A stretch of 19,299 nt of DNA. Source: Clostridia bacterium (GTDB lineage: Bacteria > Bacillota > Clostridia > Oscillospirales > Ruminococcaceae). Shown in pieces: positions 7,472 to 14,951 of this stretch (within the stretch, counting starts at the first letter, position 1; each line of letters starts with the position of its first letter). The DNA is taken from NCBI GenBank assembly GCA_021152595.1, contig JAGKVC010000108.1:1-19299 (forward strand). Direction: 5' to 3'. The notes beneath the pieces were generated by a model. That model worked only from the letters and a program-made list of their open reading frames with translations. It did not search any database and was not told the origin of the DNA. A program made the translations under genes and the position numbers.

Positions 7472-10400
7472 TCACGCAAGGAGCAGACGGCGGAGGAGCG
7501 AGAGATCTGCGGCGGTGAGCTTTTTGTCACCGTTGAGATCGGCAATGGCTGCCTGCTCTGCGGTCAGCGATTTCTTCGTCAGCAGGTGATTCAGGAGCGC
7601 CGTGAGATCGGATGTATCCGTCTTGCCGTCGCCGGTGATATCGCCTGCCTTGAGCGTCGTCGTGAACCGGAAGCTGTCCACATTCATCAGGAAGCCGTCG
7701 TCGCCCTCGAATACCAGATACAGCGTATGTGTACCGGCGGCGCCGCTGACATCACAGTCAAATGTCTTCCATTCCGTCCAGCCGCCCGTGCCGCTGACAT
7801 TGCATGTGCCGATCAGCTTGCCGGTCGGGGAATCCAGATGCAGTGCGATTTTTCCGCCGTCGGTGTCGCTGCCTGCCTGCACGGTGAAGCCCTGCGCACC
7901 TGCGCCGAAATCAATATTCCGGAATGCGATATAATCGCCGGGCTGGATGTAGCCGACATCCGCAGTGCCGTTCTCGCGCAGCTCGGTCTGGATGCCGTTC
8001 TGGCGGTCATAGCTTTCCGCTTCGATCAGATCATAGGCGGAGCGTGTCGGTTCGGGTTCATCGGATTCTGCGAAAATCTCGAGCTTTTCGATCGTTGCAG
8101 GATTTGTCTTGGACGAGAGTGTGATAAGGTGGACGCGCGCATAGCGTGCCTCGACCGCTGCAAGATTGCGGCTGAACTGCTCCTGCGTCGTGCTGAGCGC
8201 GGTATCGGCATTCTGCCATGTTTCGCCGTCCTTGCTGAGCCAAAGCTCGAAGCTGCGCGGATAATCGGTATTTGCATTGGTCATGCCTGCGAGCTTGACG
8301 CCCCAGCGGCTGACCGGATACTGCTTGCCGAGATCGACTGCGAGCCATTTGCCGGTCGCATCCAGTGTCTTTGTCCAGCTTTCAGTGCTGCCGCCGGAGA
8401 CATCGGAGCCTGCCGTTTTCTTATTCCATGCGACATTGCGCTGCGGTGCGGCTTCCTCGATTTCCAGCGCGTCATTCAGATGATAGGTCTTGCCTGCTTC
8501 GGTCTCGAAGCTGACGGTTTCGCCCTGATAGGAGACGGTGCAGGTATTGCCGGATTTGGAATAGATACTCGCGCCGACGAGCTGTCCGTTCTGCCAGTCC
8601 TGATTGACCTCAAAGCCGCCGCGTGCGCAGAGACCGTATGCGTGGCCGGTTGCCCACTGCTCCGGCAGTGCCGGGATCAGCTTGATGACATCGTCATGGC
8701 TCTGGAGCAGCATTTCCGCGACACCGGACGTAAAGCCGAAGTTGCCGTCGATCTGGAAAGGCGGATGTGCATCCCAGAGATTGTCGTACAGTCTGCCGTA
8801 ATTGTTGACCGGCGAGACAAGGAGCTTGACCAGATTGTATGCGTGCGGACCGTCCTCGAGACGCGCCCAGCAGTTGAGCTTCCACGCCTCGGACCAGCCT
8901 GTGCCGTCGTCGCCTCTTGCATTCAGGCTGACTGCCGCTGCCTGTGCGAGCGCCGGAGAAGTATCCTTTGTGATGAATCTGCCGGGGAACAGGCTGTACA
9001 TATGCGAAATATGACGGTTCTTCTCGTTTTTCGCATCCCAGTCATATGCCCATTCCTGAATCTGTCCCCAGCTTCCGATCGTATCGGGCTTCAGCGCCGA
9101 GACCGGATCCATGAGGCTCAGCCGGAAGGATTCGTCTACGCCAAGCCGTTCAGATGCTTCGATCACATCGGTGAACAGGTGGCGCGTCAGCGAATTATCC
9201 ATTGCGATGCCGTAGGCGCAGGCTGCCCCCTGACCGCCGCTGCCGCCCGGTGTATTGACCTCGGGCGAGGTGCTCGGAAATACGACTTTATACGTATTTC
9301 CGTCGATTTTTGCCTGACGCAGAATCGAATTCAGGAAGGTCGCGCTGCCCTTGATCACCGGATAGATCTCATTGAGATATTCTTCATCCTGATTGAACCG
9401 GTAGGCATCATAGAGCATATCGGAAATCCATGCGGCACCCGTCGGCCACATGCCCCATGCGCCGTCGATCGGGCCGGTGCGGTTCCAGAGGTCGGTATTG
9501 TGATGCACAACCCAGCCCTCCGAGACGCCGTAGACCTCCTGTGCGGTCTGATTGCCGTTCTGCTGCATCGCCTTTGCCTTGTTGACGAACGGGCGGAAGC
9601 ATTCCGCGAGATTCGTCGTCATGGCAGGCCAGTAATTCATTTCGTAGTTGATGTTTGTCGTATATTTACAGCCCCATGCCGGATCGCGGAACTTGTTCCA
9701 GATGCCCTGCAAATTCATCGGCTCGGAATCGCGCGAGGCTGCGATCATCATATATCTGCCGTACTGGAACAGCACCTCGACGAGCTTGGGATCATTCGAT
9801 CTGCCGAATTCGGAGATGCGCTGCGGAACGGGCTTGGATGCGCTCTCTGCGCTGCCGCCGAGCTCGACATCCACGCGGTTGAATAATGCCTGATAATCCG
9901 CGAGATGCGCTTCTTTCAGCTCATTGAAGGATTTGCCTGCCGCCGCTGCGAGATCCTTTGCGGCATTGCCCTTTTCATCGCCGTTGCAGGTCTTTGAATC
10001 GACGAAATTTGTCCGGATCGAGGTCAGCACGAGAACCGAATCCGCGCCGGTGACCGTCACCTTGCCGCCGCCTGCGGAGACGCTGCCGCCCTCGGGGATC
10101 ACCTTTGTCCGCGTCGAGAACCAGACCGCATAGGGCATGCCGTATTCCGAATCGCCGTGACCGTTCATGACAAGCGTATCATTGCCGTCGGTTGCAACAT
10201 TGAACTGATCCTTGAGGGAGCAGTCATAGGAAGCCGTCAGTGAGACGCCGCCTGCCGATTCGCAGGAGATGCGCGTCACAAGCACCTGATCGGGATAGCT
10301 GACGAAGCTCTCTCTGGTATAGCGCTTGCCGTTTGCGGTGTAGGAGCAGCCTGCGATTGCGGTGTTCATATCGAGCCAGCGGTCATAGGTGCCGACATTG

Positions 10401-10879
10401 CTGTGACCGGTATCGAGATTGAGCGTACCGATCGACTGATATTTTGCCTCGCCGCCGCCGATCATCGAGGAACCGATCGTGCCGTCGGCGTCTTTATATT
10501 TGCCTGCGAGCATCTGCTGCCAGCAGCGCTCCATCGTGTCAGAGGAGACCTTTTTATTGTTGTTGCCGGGACCGCCGCTCCAGAAGGTCGCTTCATTCAG
10601 GTCGAAGCGCTCTGTCGGGCAGTTGCCGTAGACCATGGCACCGATTCTGCCGTTTCCGAGCGGCAGGGCTTTGTAGAAGGATTCGTCATTATCCCACGCA
10701 TTGCCGGAAAATTTGGTGCCTGCGGATGTGCTGTAGTGCAGGATCAGATCGTTCTCTGAGGATGCACTGACTGTTTGTACGGATGCGATACGCCATGACG
10801 GAACGGCGCCGCTGCATGCAGCGGATGCCAGTACCAGCGCGCAGACAGCCGCACTGAACCTGCGGACAAATTGTTTCAT
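7472..10879 (-). CDS. Secreted GH95 glycosidase with F5/8, CBM6-like and dockerin domains
   Basis: 1135 residues from the ATG at 10879, preceded by AGGGGG; the longer frame begins at a non-ATG codon. Layout: signal peptide about 1-27; GH95 N-terminal block (ALPLGNGRIGAMVYG, LNEATFWSGGPG) about 70-105; catalytic region about 320-740; F5/8 type C (CBM32-like) domain about 812-938; CBM6-like domain about 948-1072; dockerin 1077-1135 with two complete calcium loops (1080-1091 and 1114-1125). Likely catalytic residues by family pattern are Asn409/Asn411 (TTNINYEMNYWPA), Glu540 (TSPEVN) and Asp711 (IDGNFG). GH95 enzymes remove alpha-L-fucose or alpha-L-galactose from plant or host glycans by inversion. 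Thr407 stands where I recall a fucosidase His, hinting at L-galactosidase activity. The dockerin should attach it to a cellulosome. It has its own promoter (10971-11000). Confidence 0.93.
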   Translation of the reverse strand: MKQFVRRFSAAVCALVLASAACSGAVPSWRIASVQTVSASSENDLILHYSTSAGTKFSGNAWDNDESFYKALPLGNGRIGAMVYGNCPTERFDLNEATFWSGGPGNNNKKVSSDTMERCWQQMLAGKYKDADGTIGSSMIGGGEAKYQSIGTLNLDTGHSNVGTYDRWLDMNTAIAGCSYTANGKRYTRESFVSYPDQVLVTRISCESAGGVSLTASYDCSLKDQFNVATDGNDTLVMNGHGDSEYGMPYAVWFSTRTKVIPEGGSVSAGGGKVTVTGADSVLVLTSIRTNFVDSKTCNGDEKGNAAKDLAAAAGKSFNELKEAHLADYQALFNRVDVELGGSAESASKPVPQRISEFGRSNDPKLVEVLFQYGRYMMIAASRDSEPMNLQGIWNKFRDPAWGCKYTTNINYEMNYWPAMTTNLAECFRPFVNKAKAMQQNGNQTAQEVYGVSEGWVVHHNTDLWNRTGPIDGAWGMWPTGAAWISDMLYDAYRFNQDEEYLNEIYPVIKGSATFLNSILRQAKIDGNTYKVVFPSTSPEVNTPGGSGGQGAACAYGIAMDNSLTRHLFTDVIEASERLGVDESFRLSLMDPVSALKPDTIGSWGQIQEWAYDWDAKNEKNRHISHMYSLFPGRFITKDTSPALAQAAAVSLNARGDDGTGWSEAWKLNCWARLEDGPHAYNLVKLLVSPVNNYGRLYDNLWDAHPPFQIDGNFGFTSGVAEMLLQSHDDVIKLIPALPEQWATGHAYGLCARGGFEVNQDWQNGQLVGASIYSKSGNTCTVSYQGETVSFETEAGKTYHLNDALEIEEAAPQRNVAWNKKTAGSDVSGGSTESWTKTLDATGKWLAVDLGKQYPVSRWGVKLAGMTNANTDYPRSFELWLSKDGETWQNADTALSTTQEQFSRNLAAVEARYARVHLITLSSKTNPATIEKLEIFAESDEPEPTRSAYDLIEAESYDRQNGIQTELRENGTADVGYIQPGDYIAFRNIDFGAGAQGFTVQAGSDTDGGKIALHLDSPTGKLIGTCNVSGTGGWTEWKTFDCDVSGAAGTHTLYLVFEGDDGFLMNVDSFRFTTTLKAGDITGDGKTDTSDLTALLNHLLTKKSLTAEQAAIADLNGDKKLTAADLSLLRRLLLA

Positions 10880-10926
10880 GCCAATACCCCCTATAGTTTT
10901 TGCGGTTTCCAATATGATTCTCCCCG

Positions 10927-10952
10927 TCCGGATCGCAGCCGATGCGTCCGGA
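10927..10952 (-). promoter_or_regulatory. Hairpin in the GH95 mRNA leader
   Basis: TCCGGA and CGCA pair with TGCG and TCCGGA around a 5-base loop, with one bulged base. It would begin about 12 bases into the transcript, well before the ribosome binding site. It may stabilise the mRNA or bind a regulator; the role is not shown. Confidence 0.35.
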
Positions 10953-10970
10953 TTTTCTATATACAGATTT

Positions 10971-11000
10971 ATTATAGCATATTCCGGAATGATTTGTCAA
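10971..11000 (-). promoter_or_regulatory. Sigma-A promoter of the GH95 gene
   Basis: On the minus strand TTGACA (10995-11000), 18-base spacer, TATAAT (10971-10976), with an extended TGC before the -10. The start would lie near 10964, giving a leader of about 85 bases. Confidence 0.85.
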
Positions 11001-11038
11001 TAGCCACAAAAATATTATTGATTTGTACTTTGCTTTAA

Positions 11039-11056
11039 GGCAATATGTGGCAATAT
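11039..11056 (-). promoter_or_regulatory. Direct repeat, possible activator site for GH95
   Basis: GGCAATAT occurs twice with start points 10 bases apart, one helical turn, so both copies face the same side of the DNA. It lies about 38-56 bases upstream of the -35 box, where activators usually bind. No regulator gene is in the window. Confidence 0.35.
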
Positions 11057-11116
11057 TTTTATAAGAAAGTTGCAAATATGACAATACAACCGGACAAAAC
11101 GCCGGGGAGCGGCATG

Positions 11117-11156
11117 AAAAAACTGCACCGCAGCAACAATCGCCGCAGTGCAGTTT
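11117..11156 (-). terminator. Strong terminator of the kinase operon
   Basis: On the minus strand a 37-base sequence folds into a 17-bp stem (AAACTGCAC... with ...GTGCAGTTT, a few G-U pairs, 3-base loop) followed directly by a run of T. It lies about 265 bases past the end of the S-component remnant. Confidence 0.85.
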
Positions 11157-11200
11157 GTGGAGTGTGGATGAAGCAGGAAGTTTATATATGAGAAAGAGGA

Positions 11201-11356
11201 ATCCGCTTCGCGGATGCTATTTCAGAATGGGCACCTCTATCGCAGGTGCCCAAGCCCCCGAGCTCTTGATACGCAAAGGGAGTTTCGAGCTCTACGGAGC
11301 TCGACGAGGGCGCTGCCCCTCGACCTGCAAGCCTTTGAAAAGGCTTGAGCGAAACT
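11201..11356. repeat. Array of perfect hairpins with a multi-branched element
   Basis: Successive stems are ATCCGC-TTC-GCGGAT (11201-11215) and GGGCACCT with AGGTGCCC (11229-11251). Then AGTTTCG (11281-11287) pairs with CGAAACT (11350-11356) and encloses three hairpins: AGCTC-TACG-GAGCT (11288-11301), CGAGGG with CCCTCG (11305-11322) and CAAGCCTTT-GA-AAAGGCTTG (11328-11347). That is a four-way junction. It sits in the 3' region of the kinase operon, and no gene lies in 11157-11420. Confidence 0.6.
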
Positions 11357-11420
11357 TTTATATTGACATCGCCGGATGCGAAATGATAAACTTCCGATTT
11401 GCACTCCCGTTCTTTATTCA

Positions 11421-11761
11421 TTAAAACATCAGGTGGGGCTTTCTGCTCCGGATGCGCTCCAGTGCAATCGCTGCCGCCACATACACAACCCCTGAGCCGA
11501 CCGCCTGCACGCCGTTCCCCGGTACCGTTCCGATGAACTGCGCTGTCCATCCGCCGTACAGAATCACCGCCGTCACCCAGTAGCCGATCACCGAGACAAT
11601 GCCGCATGCGACAAGCCCCGTGATTCGCCGCAGATCAACCGGCTTTTTGCCGCCGATCAGCGAGGAATGTGCAGTGCCGCCGTAAAAAGCGCGGTCAGCG
11701 CCGCAAACAGTCCTGCATATACCATCGAAACGAGCTTTTCATTTTCCTTGTTCTTCTCCAT
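11421..11761 (-). pseudogene. Internally deleted ECF transporter S-component
   Basis: From the ATG at 11761, with GGGAGG 8 bases upstream, the frame reads LVSMVYAGLFAALTALF then AALHIPR and stops at 11657. Shifting frame at that point gives a continuous 70-plus-residue tail containing ITGLVACGIVSVIGYWV, LYGGW, GTVPGNGVQAVGSGVV and LERIRSRK, ending at the TAA at 11421. These are the first and last membrane segments of an S-component (normally about 170-190 residues); segments 2-4 are absent. S-components bind a vitamin for energy-coupling-factor transporters. The start overlaps the kinase gene by 23 bases, so the intact gene was probably a vitamin B6 (PdxU-like) importer. The protein is very unlikely to work. 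Confidence 0.75.
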
Positions 11762-12590
11762 CCAAAATACCTCCCAGCCTATAAAGAAGCGGTTCAAACA
11801 GGACGCCCTCCGCAGCAGGGGTATTCTGCCGCAGCGTATCCTGCGTGACCTCTGATAAAAATGCACCGGCAGACGCGACTGCATCCGGAAGCGATTTTCC
11901 GCGTGCGAGCGCGCCGCACAGCACGGACGCAAACAGATCACCCGTCCCCGAAAACAGACATTCCGTCCGGTGAACTGCCGAATAGGACGCTTTGCCGTCC
12001 AGATATGTCAGGTTGCCGATCTGATTCTCCTGCACTATGCCCGTGATCACTGCCGCGCCGCAGCCGAGCTGCATCAGCGCCTCCGCGAGCTGCTCTGCCT
12101 CGTGCAGATGCAGACATTCGCCGCGGTATTCCGTGCCGGTCAGCAGACATGCCTCCGTAATATTCGGCGTGATGACATCCGCCTCTGAGACCAGCTCGCG
12201 CACGGCATCGCAGAGCTCAAGGGTATATGTACTGTAACGCCTGCCCTCGTCGCCCATGACCGGATCCAGCAGAATCTTACATGCCGGATTCTTCCGCTTC
12301 TGCATCTCAAAAAAACGGCGGACAATCCCGATCTGACCGAGCGAGCCGAGAAATCCGGCGTAAATCCAGTCAAAATCCAGATCGCTCCAGCTTTCAAAAT
12401 AGTCCGTCAGGGTGTCTGTCAGGTCTGTAAATGTATATTGTGGGAATCCGGTGTGCTTCGACAGCACGGCAGTCGGCGCAGGACATGCCTGCACACCCAT
12501 TACCGACAGCACCGGAAGCGCCGTCGTCAGGGAACATCTGCCGAAACCGGATAAATCATTGATACAGGCAACGCGCGGTACCGTTCGCAT
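11739..12590 (-). CDS. pdxK: Pyridoxal/pyridoxamine kinase
   Basis: 283 residues, the usual length for the PdxK/PdxY branch of ribokinase-like kinases. It phosphorylates B6 vitamers with ATP in the cytosol as part of pyridoxal-phosphate salvage. The N-terminus RVACINDLSGFGRCSLTTAL holds the substrate-side SGFG motif. DPVMGDEG (109-116) and TPNITEA (141-147) bind nucleotide and magnesium, and FSGTGDLFAS (213-222) holds the catalytic Asp218. The ATG at 12590 has AGGAGG about 7 bases upstream; upstream codons in the same frame are repeat-derived and lack a ribosome site. It overlaps the S-component remnant, forming a salvage kinase plus importer operon whose importer has decayed. Confidence 0.93.
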   Translation of the reverse strand: MRTVPRVACINDLSGFGRCSLTTALPVLSVMGVQACPAPTAVLSKHTGFPQYTFTDLTDTLTDYFESWSDLDFDWIYAGFLGSLGQIGIVRRFFEMQKRKNPACKILLDPVMGDEGRRYSTYTLELCDAVRELVSEADVITPNITEACLLTGTEYRGECLHLHEAEQLAEALMQLGCGAAVITGIVQENQIGNLTYLDGKASYSAVHRTECLFSGTGDLFASVLCGALARGKSLPDAVASAGAFLSEVTQDTLRQNTPAAEGVLFEPLLYRLGGILDGEEQGK

Positions 12591-12621
12591 TGGCTGTCCT
12601 CCTGCTTCGTTTTTCGGATTT

Positions 12622-12641
12622 GCAGGCTCCTTTGCGCCTGC
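12622..12641 (-). promoter_or_regulatory. Hairpin at the 5' end of the kinase transcript
   Basis: GCAGGC and GCCTGC pair around an 8-base loop, right at the predicted transcription start (near 12642). Such 5'-end hairpins can protect mRNA. No riboswitch is recognised. Confidence 0.35.
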
Positions 12642-12648
12642 TACACGC

Positions 12649-12677
12649 ATTATACCACGTTTCGCCCGAAATTGCAA
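12649..12677 (-). promoter_or_regulatory. Sigma-A promoter of the kinase operon
   Basis: On the minus strand TTGCAA (12672-12677), 17-base spacer, TATAAT (12649-12654), with TGG before the -10. Confidence 0.75.
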
Positions 12678-12727
12678 GAGCATCCGCAATACCCCTTTCC
12701 GATACGCAGCAATCGGATTTTGTGATA

Positions 12728-12835
12728 ATGAGAAATTAGAAATTAGAAATGAGAAATTAAGGTGTCGCCTGCGGCGACGGATTTGTATAGAATTAGGAGA
12801 TAGGAGTGAGAAGTGAGGAGTTGCGGACAATTTGA
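12728..12835 (+). repeat. Dispersed hairpin repeat, stem variant GTCGCC/GGCGAC
   Basis: Runs of GAGAAAT/TTAGAAAT are followed by GGT, the hairpin GTCGCC-TGC-GGCGAC (12764-12778) and GGATTTG. A TTAGGAGATAGGAG / GTGAGAAGTGAGGAG block then follows as in the copy at 7190-7310, but the second hairpin is missing. It occupies the gap between the kinase and peptidase genes; 12840-12968 holds only weak hairpins and no gene. Confidence 0.65.
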
Positions 12836-12968
12836 AAAAGGAGAAACTGCGGGAGCGCTGATTGATCATGAGGCTTTTCCCTCATTCTCCGCAGCACCTT
12901 GCCGTTTCCTGTACTGACCGGACAGAAAACGCCCGAACCATTAAGAACGGTACGCATAAAGAAGTTTT

Positions 12969-13011
12969 ACGCCATAGTATTTCTGATGTAAGGTCAGAAG
13001 TACTATGGCGT
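12969..13011. terminator. 18-bp hairpin upstream of the peptidase promoter
   Basis: ACGCCATAGTATTTCTGA pairs with its near-exact complement around TGTAAGG. On the plus strand it is followed by TTCTATT, a weak T-run. It may insulate the peptidase promoter just downstream, or be an operator or mobile-element end. Only 5 bases separate it from the -35 box. Confidence 0.4.
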
Positions 13012-13016
13012 TTCTA

Positions 13017-13045
13017 TTGACAGTACAGAGATGATGTGCTATAAT
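13017..13045 (+). promoter_or_regulatory. Sigma-A promoter of the peptidase gene
   Basis: TTGACA (13017-13022), 17-base spacer, TATAAT (13040-13045), with extended TGC. The leader to the ATG at 13084 would be only about 30 bases. Confidence 0.85.
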
Positions 13046-13083
13046 TGTTACTGACAAAAATCGGAATTACAGGAGAAATGAAC

Positions 13084-13836
13084 ATGAAAGTGAAATCAAA
13101 GAAGAAAATCATAATATGCTGTTGTATTTCTTTGATACTGCTGGTGTTGCTGACGGCTGTCTGTTTTTTTCAATTTACGCCTTTAGGCTATCGAATGACA
13201 GTTCCATACCGCAGTTCCTTTGAAAAAGCAGCAGATCATATATATGTGAACAAAAACTATTCCGGTAATATCAAAGATGCGATTCTGCTCACGGAAGAAG
13301 CATTGGAACGGGACAGAGCATTTTTCGGAGAATTACAATGCACCGAAACAAATACAACGATCATAATTATCTGCGATGATGATAAGCTCCTTTCAAAGCT
13401 CGGCGGAGATCATGATACGCGAACCTCATATGCGAAGAAAAACTACATTTCTGTTTCAGATGAATACCTGAATATCGACATCATAGCACATGAATTCACT
13501 CATGCAGAGCTGCATACTCGCCTGAATATGAAAGCCCTGAAAAGTATTCCCACATGGTTTGATGAGGGACTTGCCACGCAAAATGATTTTCGTGAGCAAT
13601 ATGGGCTGGATGCGTGGATTGAACAGACTAATAACGGAAAAAACACAGTTCCTCTTGAAGATATGGATACAGGTTCTGAATTTTTTGCAGATCCTATAGA
13701 GGACAGGCGTTTCCGCTATCTGAATGCGAAACATGAAGTCAGCGAATGGATGGAGATTCATGGTCAGAAAGGATTGCTGGAATTACTGGATAAGCTGAAC
13801 AGTGGTGAGGAGTTTGATACCGCTTATTTCAAATAA
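13084..13836 (+). CDS. Membrane-anchored zinc metallopeptidase (HExxH)
   Basis: 250 residues from the ATG at 13084, which has AGGAG 8 bases upstream; the ATG at 13078 is too close to that site. One N-terminal membrane anchor (about 9-30) follows a Lys-rich start, placing the rest outside the cell. The active site is HEFTH (136-140), and WFDEGLA (158-164) supplies Glu161 as third zinc ligand, 25 residues after the first motif. This is the gluzincin pattern seen in MA-clan peptidases. The substrate is unknown. The gene is clearly more A+T-rich than its neighbours, lies alone and has its own promoter, so recent acquisition is likely. A transfer function in envelope or peptide processing is only a guess. 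Confidence 0.85.
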   Translation: MKVKSKKKIIICCCISLILLVLLTAVCFFQFTPLGYRMTVPYRSSFEKAADHIYVNKNYSGNIKDAILLTEEALERDRAFFGELQCTETNTTIIIICDDDKLLSKLGGDHDTRTSYAKKNYISVSDEYLNIDIIAHEFTHAELHTRLNMKALKSIPTWFDEGLATQNDFREQYGLDAWIEQTNNGKNTVPLEDMDTGSEFFADPIEDRRFRYLNAKHEVSEWMEIHGQKGLLELLDKLNSGEEFDTAYFK

Positions 13837-13872
13837 ATTCTGGTTTAGCTTAGCAACATAAATATGCACAAT

Positions 13873-13902
13873 GCCCCTGAGTGCTTTGTAACACTCAGGG
13901 GC
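13873..13902. terminator. Hairpin after the peptidase gene
   Basis: An 11-bp perfect stem GCCCCTGAGTG / CACTCAGGGGC with an 8-base loop, 36 bases past the stop. There is no strong T-run on either side, so it may be an inefficient or shared terminator for the convergent cotJ genes. No gene is seen in 13903-14021. Confidence 0.5.
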
Positions 13903-14021
13903 AAAACTTCTATATGGGTATCTGCCTTATCGGCTCGGGCGTTTTTATTTGTCGCTGATTCCCGCAGCAAGCACAGACAGCTTTGTGTTTTCTGCATCAA
14001 ATGGCTGCCGGTTCTGCCTTT

Positions 14022-14663
14022 TTACCGCCGCGGACGGGGCTGGGGCTTGCGCATCGGATCGAATGAGACATTCGTCGCGTAGGGGTTATTCGGATCGGCT
14101 GCGTATTTTGCGAGGCGGTCCTGAATCAGGCGCAGGCTCTCGCCGAACCGCTGATAATGCACGATTTCGCGCTCACGCAGGAAGCGGATGACATCACGCA
14201 CATCGGGATCATCCGCAAGGCGCAGAATGTTGTCATAGGTCGTGCGCGCCTTCTGCTCCGCTGCGAGATCCTCGTGCAGATCGGTGATCGCATCGCCCGT
14301 GGACTGGAAGGTCGCCGCCGAAAACGGTACCCCCGATGCCGAGACCGGATAAATGCCTGCCGTGTGATCGACGAAATAATCCGCGAAGCCCTGCGCCTCA
14401 AGCTGTTCCGGCGTCAGATCCTTCGTAAGCTGGTAAATCAGTGCGGAGACCATTTCCATGTGGCTCAGTTCTTCCGTTCCGATGTCTGTCAGCACCCCTT
14501 GCAGCTCGCGCAGCGGCATCGTGTAGCGCTGATTCAGATAGCGCATGGATGCACCGAGTTCGCCGTCAGGGCCGCCGAGCTGTGACATGATCATCTTTGC
14601 AAGGCGGGCGTTCGGCCTTGCAATTTTGACCGGATACTGCAATGCTTTCTCATACTGAAACAT
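14022..14663 (-). CDS. cotJC: Spore coat protein CotJC, manganese-catalase family
   Basis: 213 residues. The di-manganese site of Mn catalases appears complete: Glu35 (GPDGELGA), Glu65 and His68 (EELSH), Glu136 (AAEQKAR), Glu166 and His169 (EREIVHY). It is therefore likely able to break down hydrogen peroxide, and in Bacillus the CotJ proteins are built into the inner spore coat. The ATG directly follows the TGA of cotJB, with GGAGG upstream, so the two are translated together. The C-terminus is Pro/Arg-rich. Some asporogenous relatives keep CotJC-like catalases, so sporulation is suggested but not proved. Confidence 0.93.
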   Translation of the reverse strand: MFQYEKALQYPVKIARPNARLAKMIMSQLGGPDGELGASMRYLNQRYTMPLRELQGVLTDIGTEELSHMEMVSALIYQLTKDLTPEQLEAQGFADYFVDHTAGIYPVSASGVPFSAATFQSTGDAITDLHEDLAAEQKARTTYDNILRLADDPDVRDVIRFLREREIVHYQRFGESLRLIQDRLAKYAADPNNPYATNVSFDPMRKPQPRPRR

Positions 14664-14951
14664 TCAGTTCGCCTCCTTTTCCCACGGCCACGGCGTATTG
14701 CTCCACGCTGCCCAGCCGTTTTCTGCTTCGGCCTGCTCTTTGCGGAGCGCTCCGAATCGCCGGACATAAATGGCGGAAGCGCGTTCGCATGCCTCCCTGT
14801 GCGCAAGCAGCGCTTCCAGCGCCTCGGAATCCGTCGGGTGCGTATCGAGATAGAGCGCGAGATCATGCATCGAGAACTGATGCATCTGAACCTGCCGCAG
14901 CAGCTCATCCTTTTCCATTTTGTCCAAAGACTTCAGCCGCATCTCTGCCAT
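14664..14951 (-). CDS. cotJB: Spore coat assembly protein CotJB
   Basis: 95 residues, helical and charged, matching CotJB in size and pattern: LLRQVQMHQFSMHDLALYLDTHP near the start, then YVRRFG and a Trp/Pro-rich tail (GWAAWSNTPWPWEKE). The ATG at 14951 has AGGAGG 8 bases upstream; the earlier GTG lies on the ribosome site itself. It overlaps cotJA by 47 bases and abuts cotJC. Confidence 0.9.
   Translation of the reverse strand: MAEMRLKSLDKMEKDELLRQVQMHQFSMHDLALYLDTHPTDSEALEALLAHREACERASAIYVRRFGALRKEQAEAENGWAAWSNTPWPWEKEAN

Noticed and set aside
7430..9886. 818-residue plus-strand open frame
   Set aside because: It is antisense to the GH95 gene; high GC codon bias removes stops in that frame, and the protein is Cys/Arg/Ile-rich without domains.
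11182..11607. 141-residue minus-strand open frame
   Set aside because: Wrong frame over the S-component remnant; the membrane-protein signal is in another frame ending at 11421.
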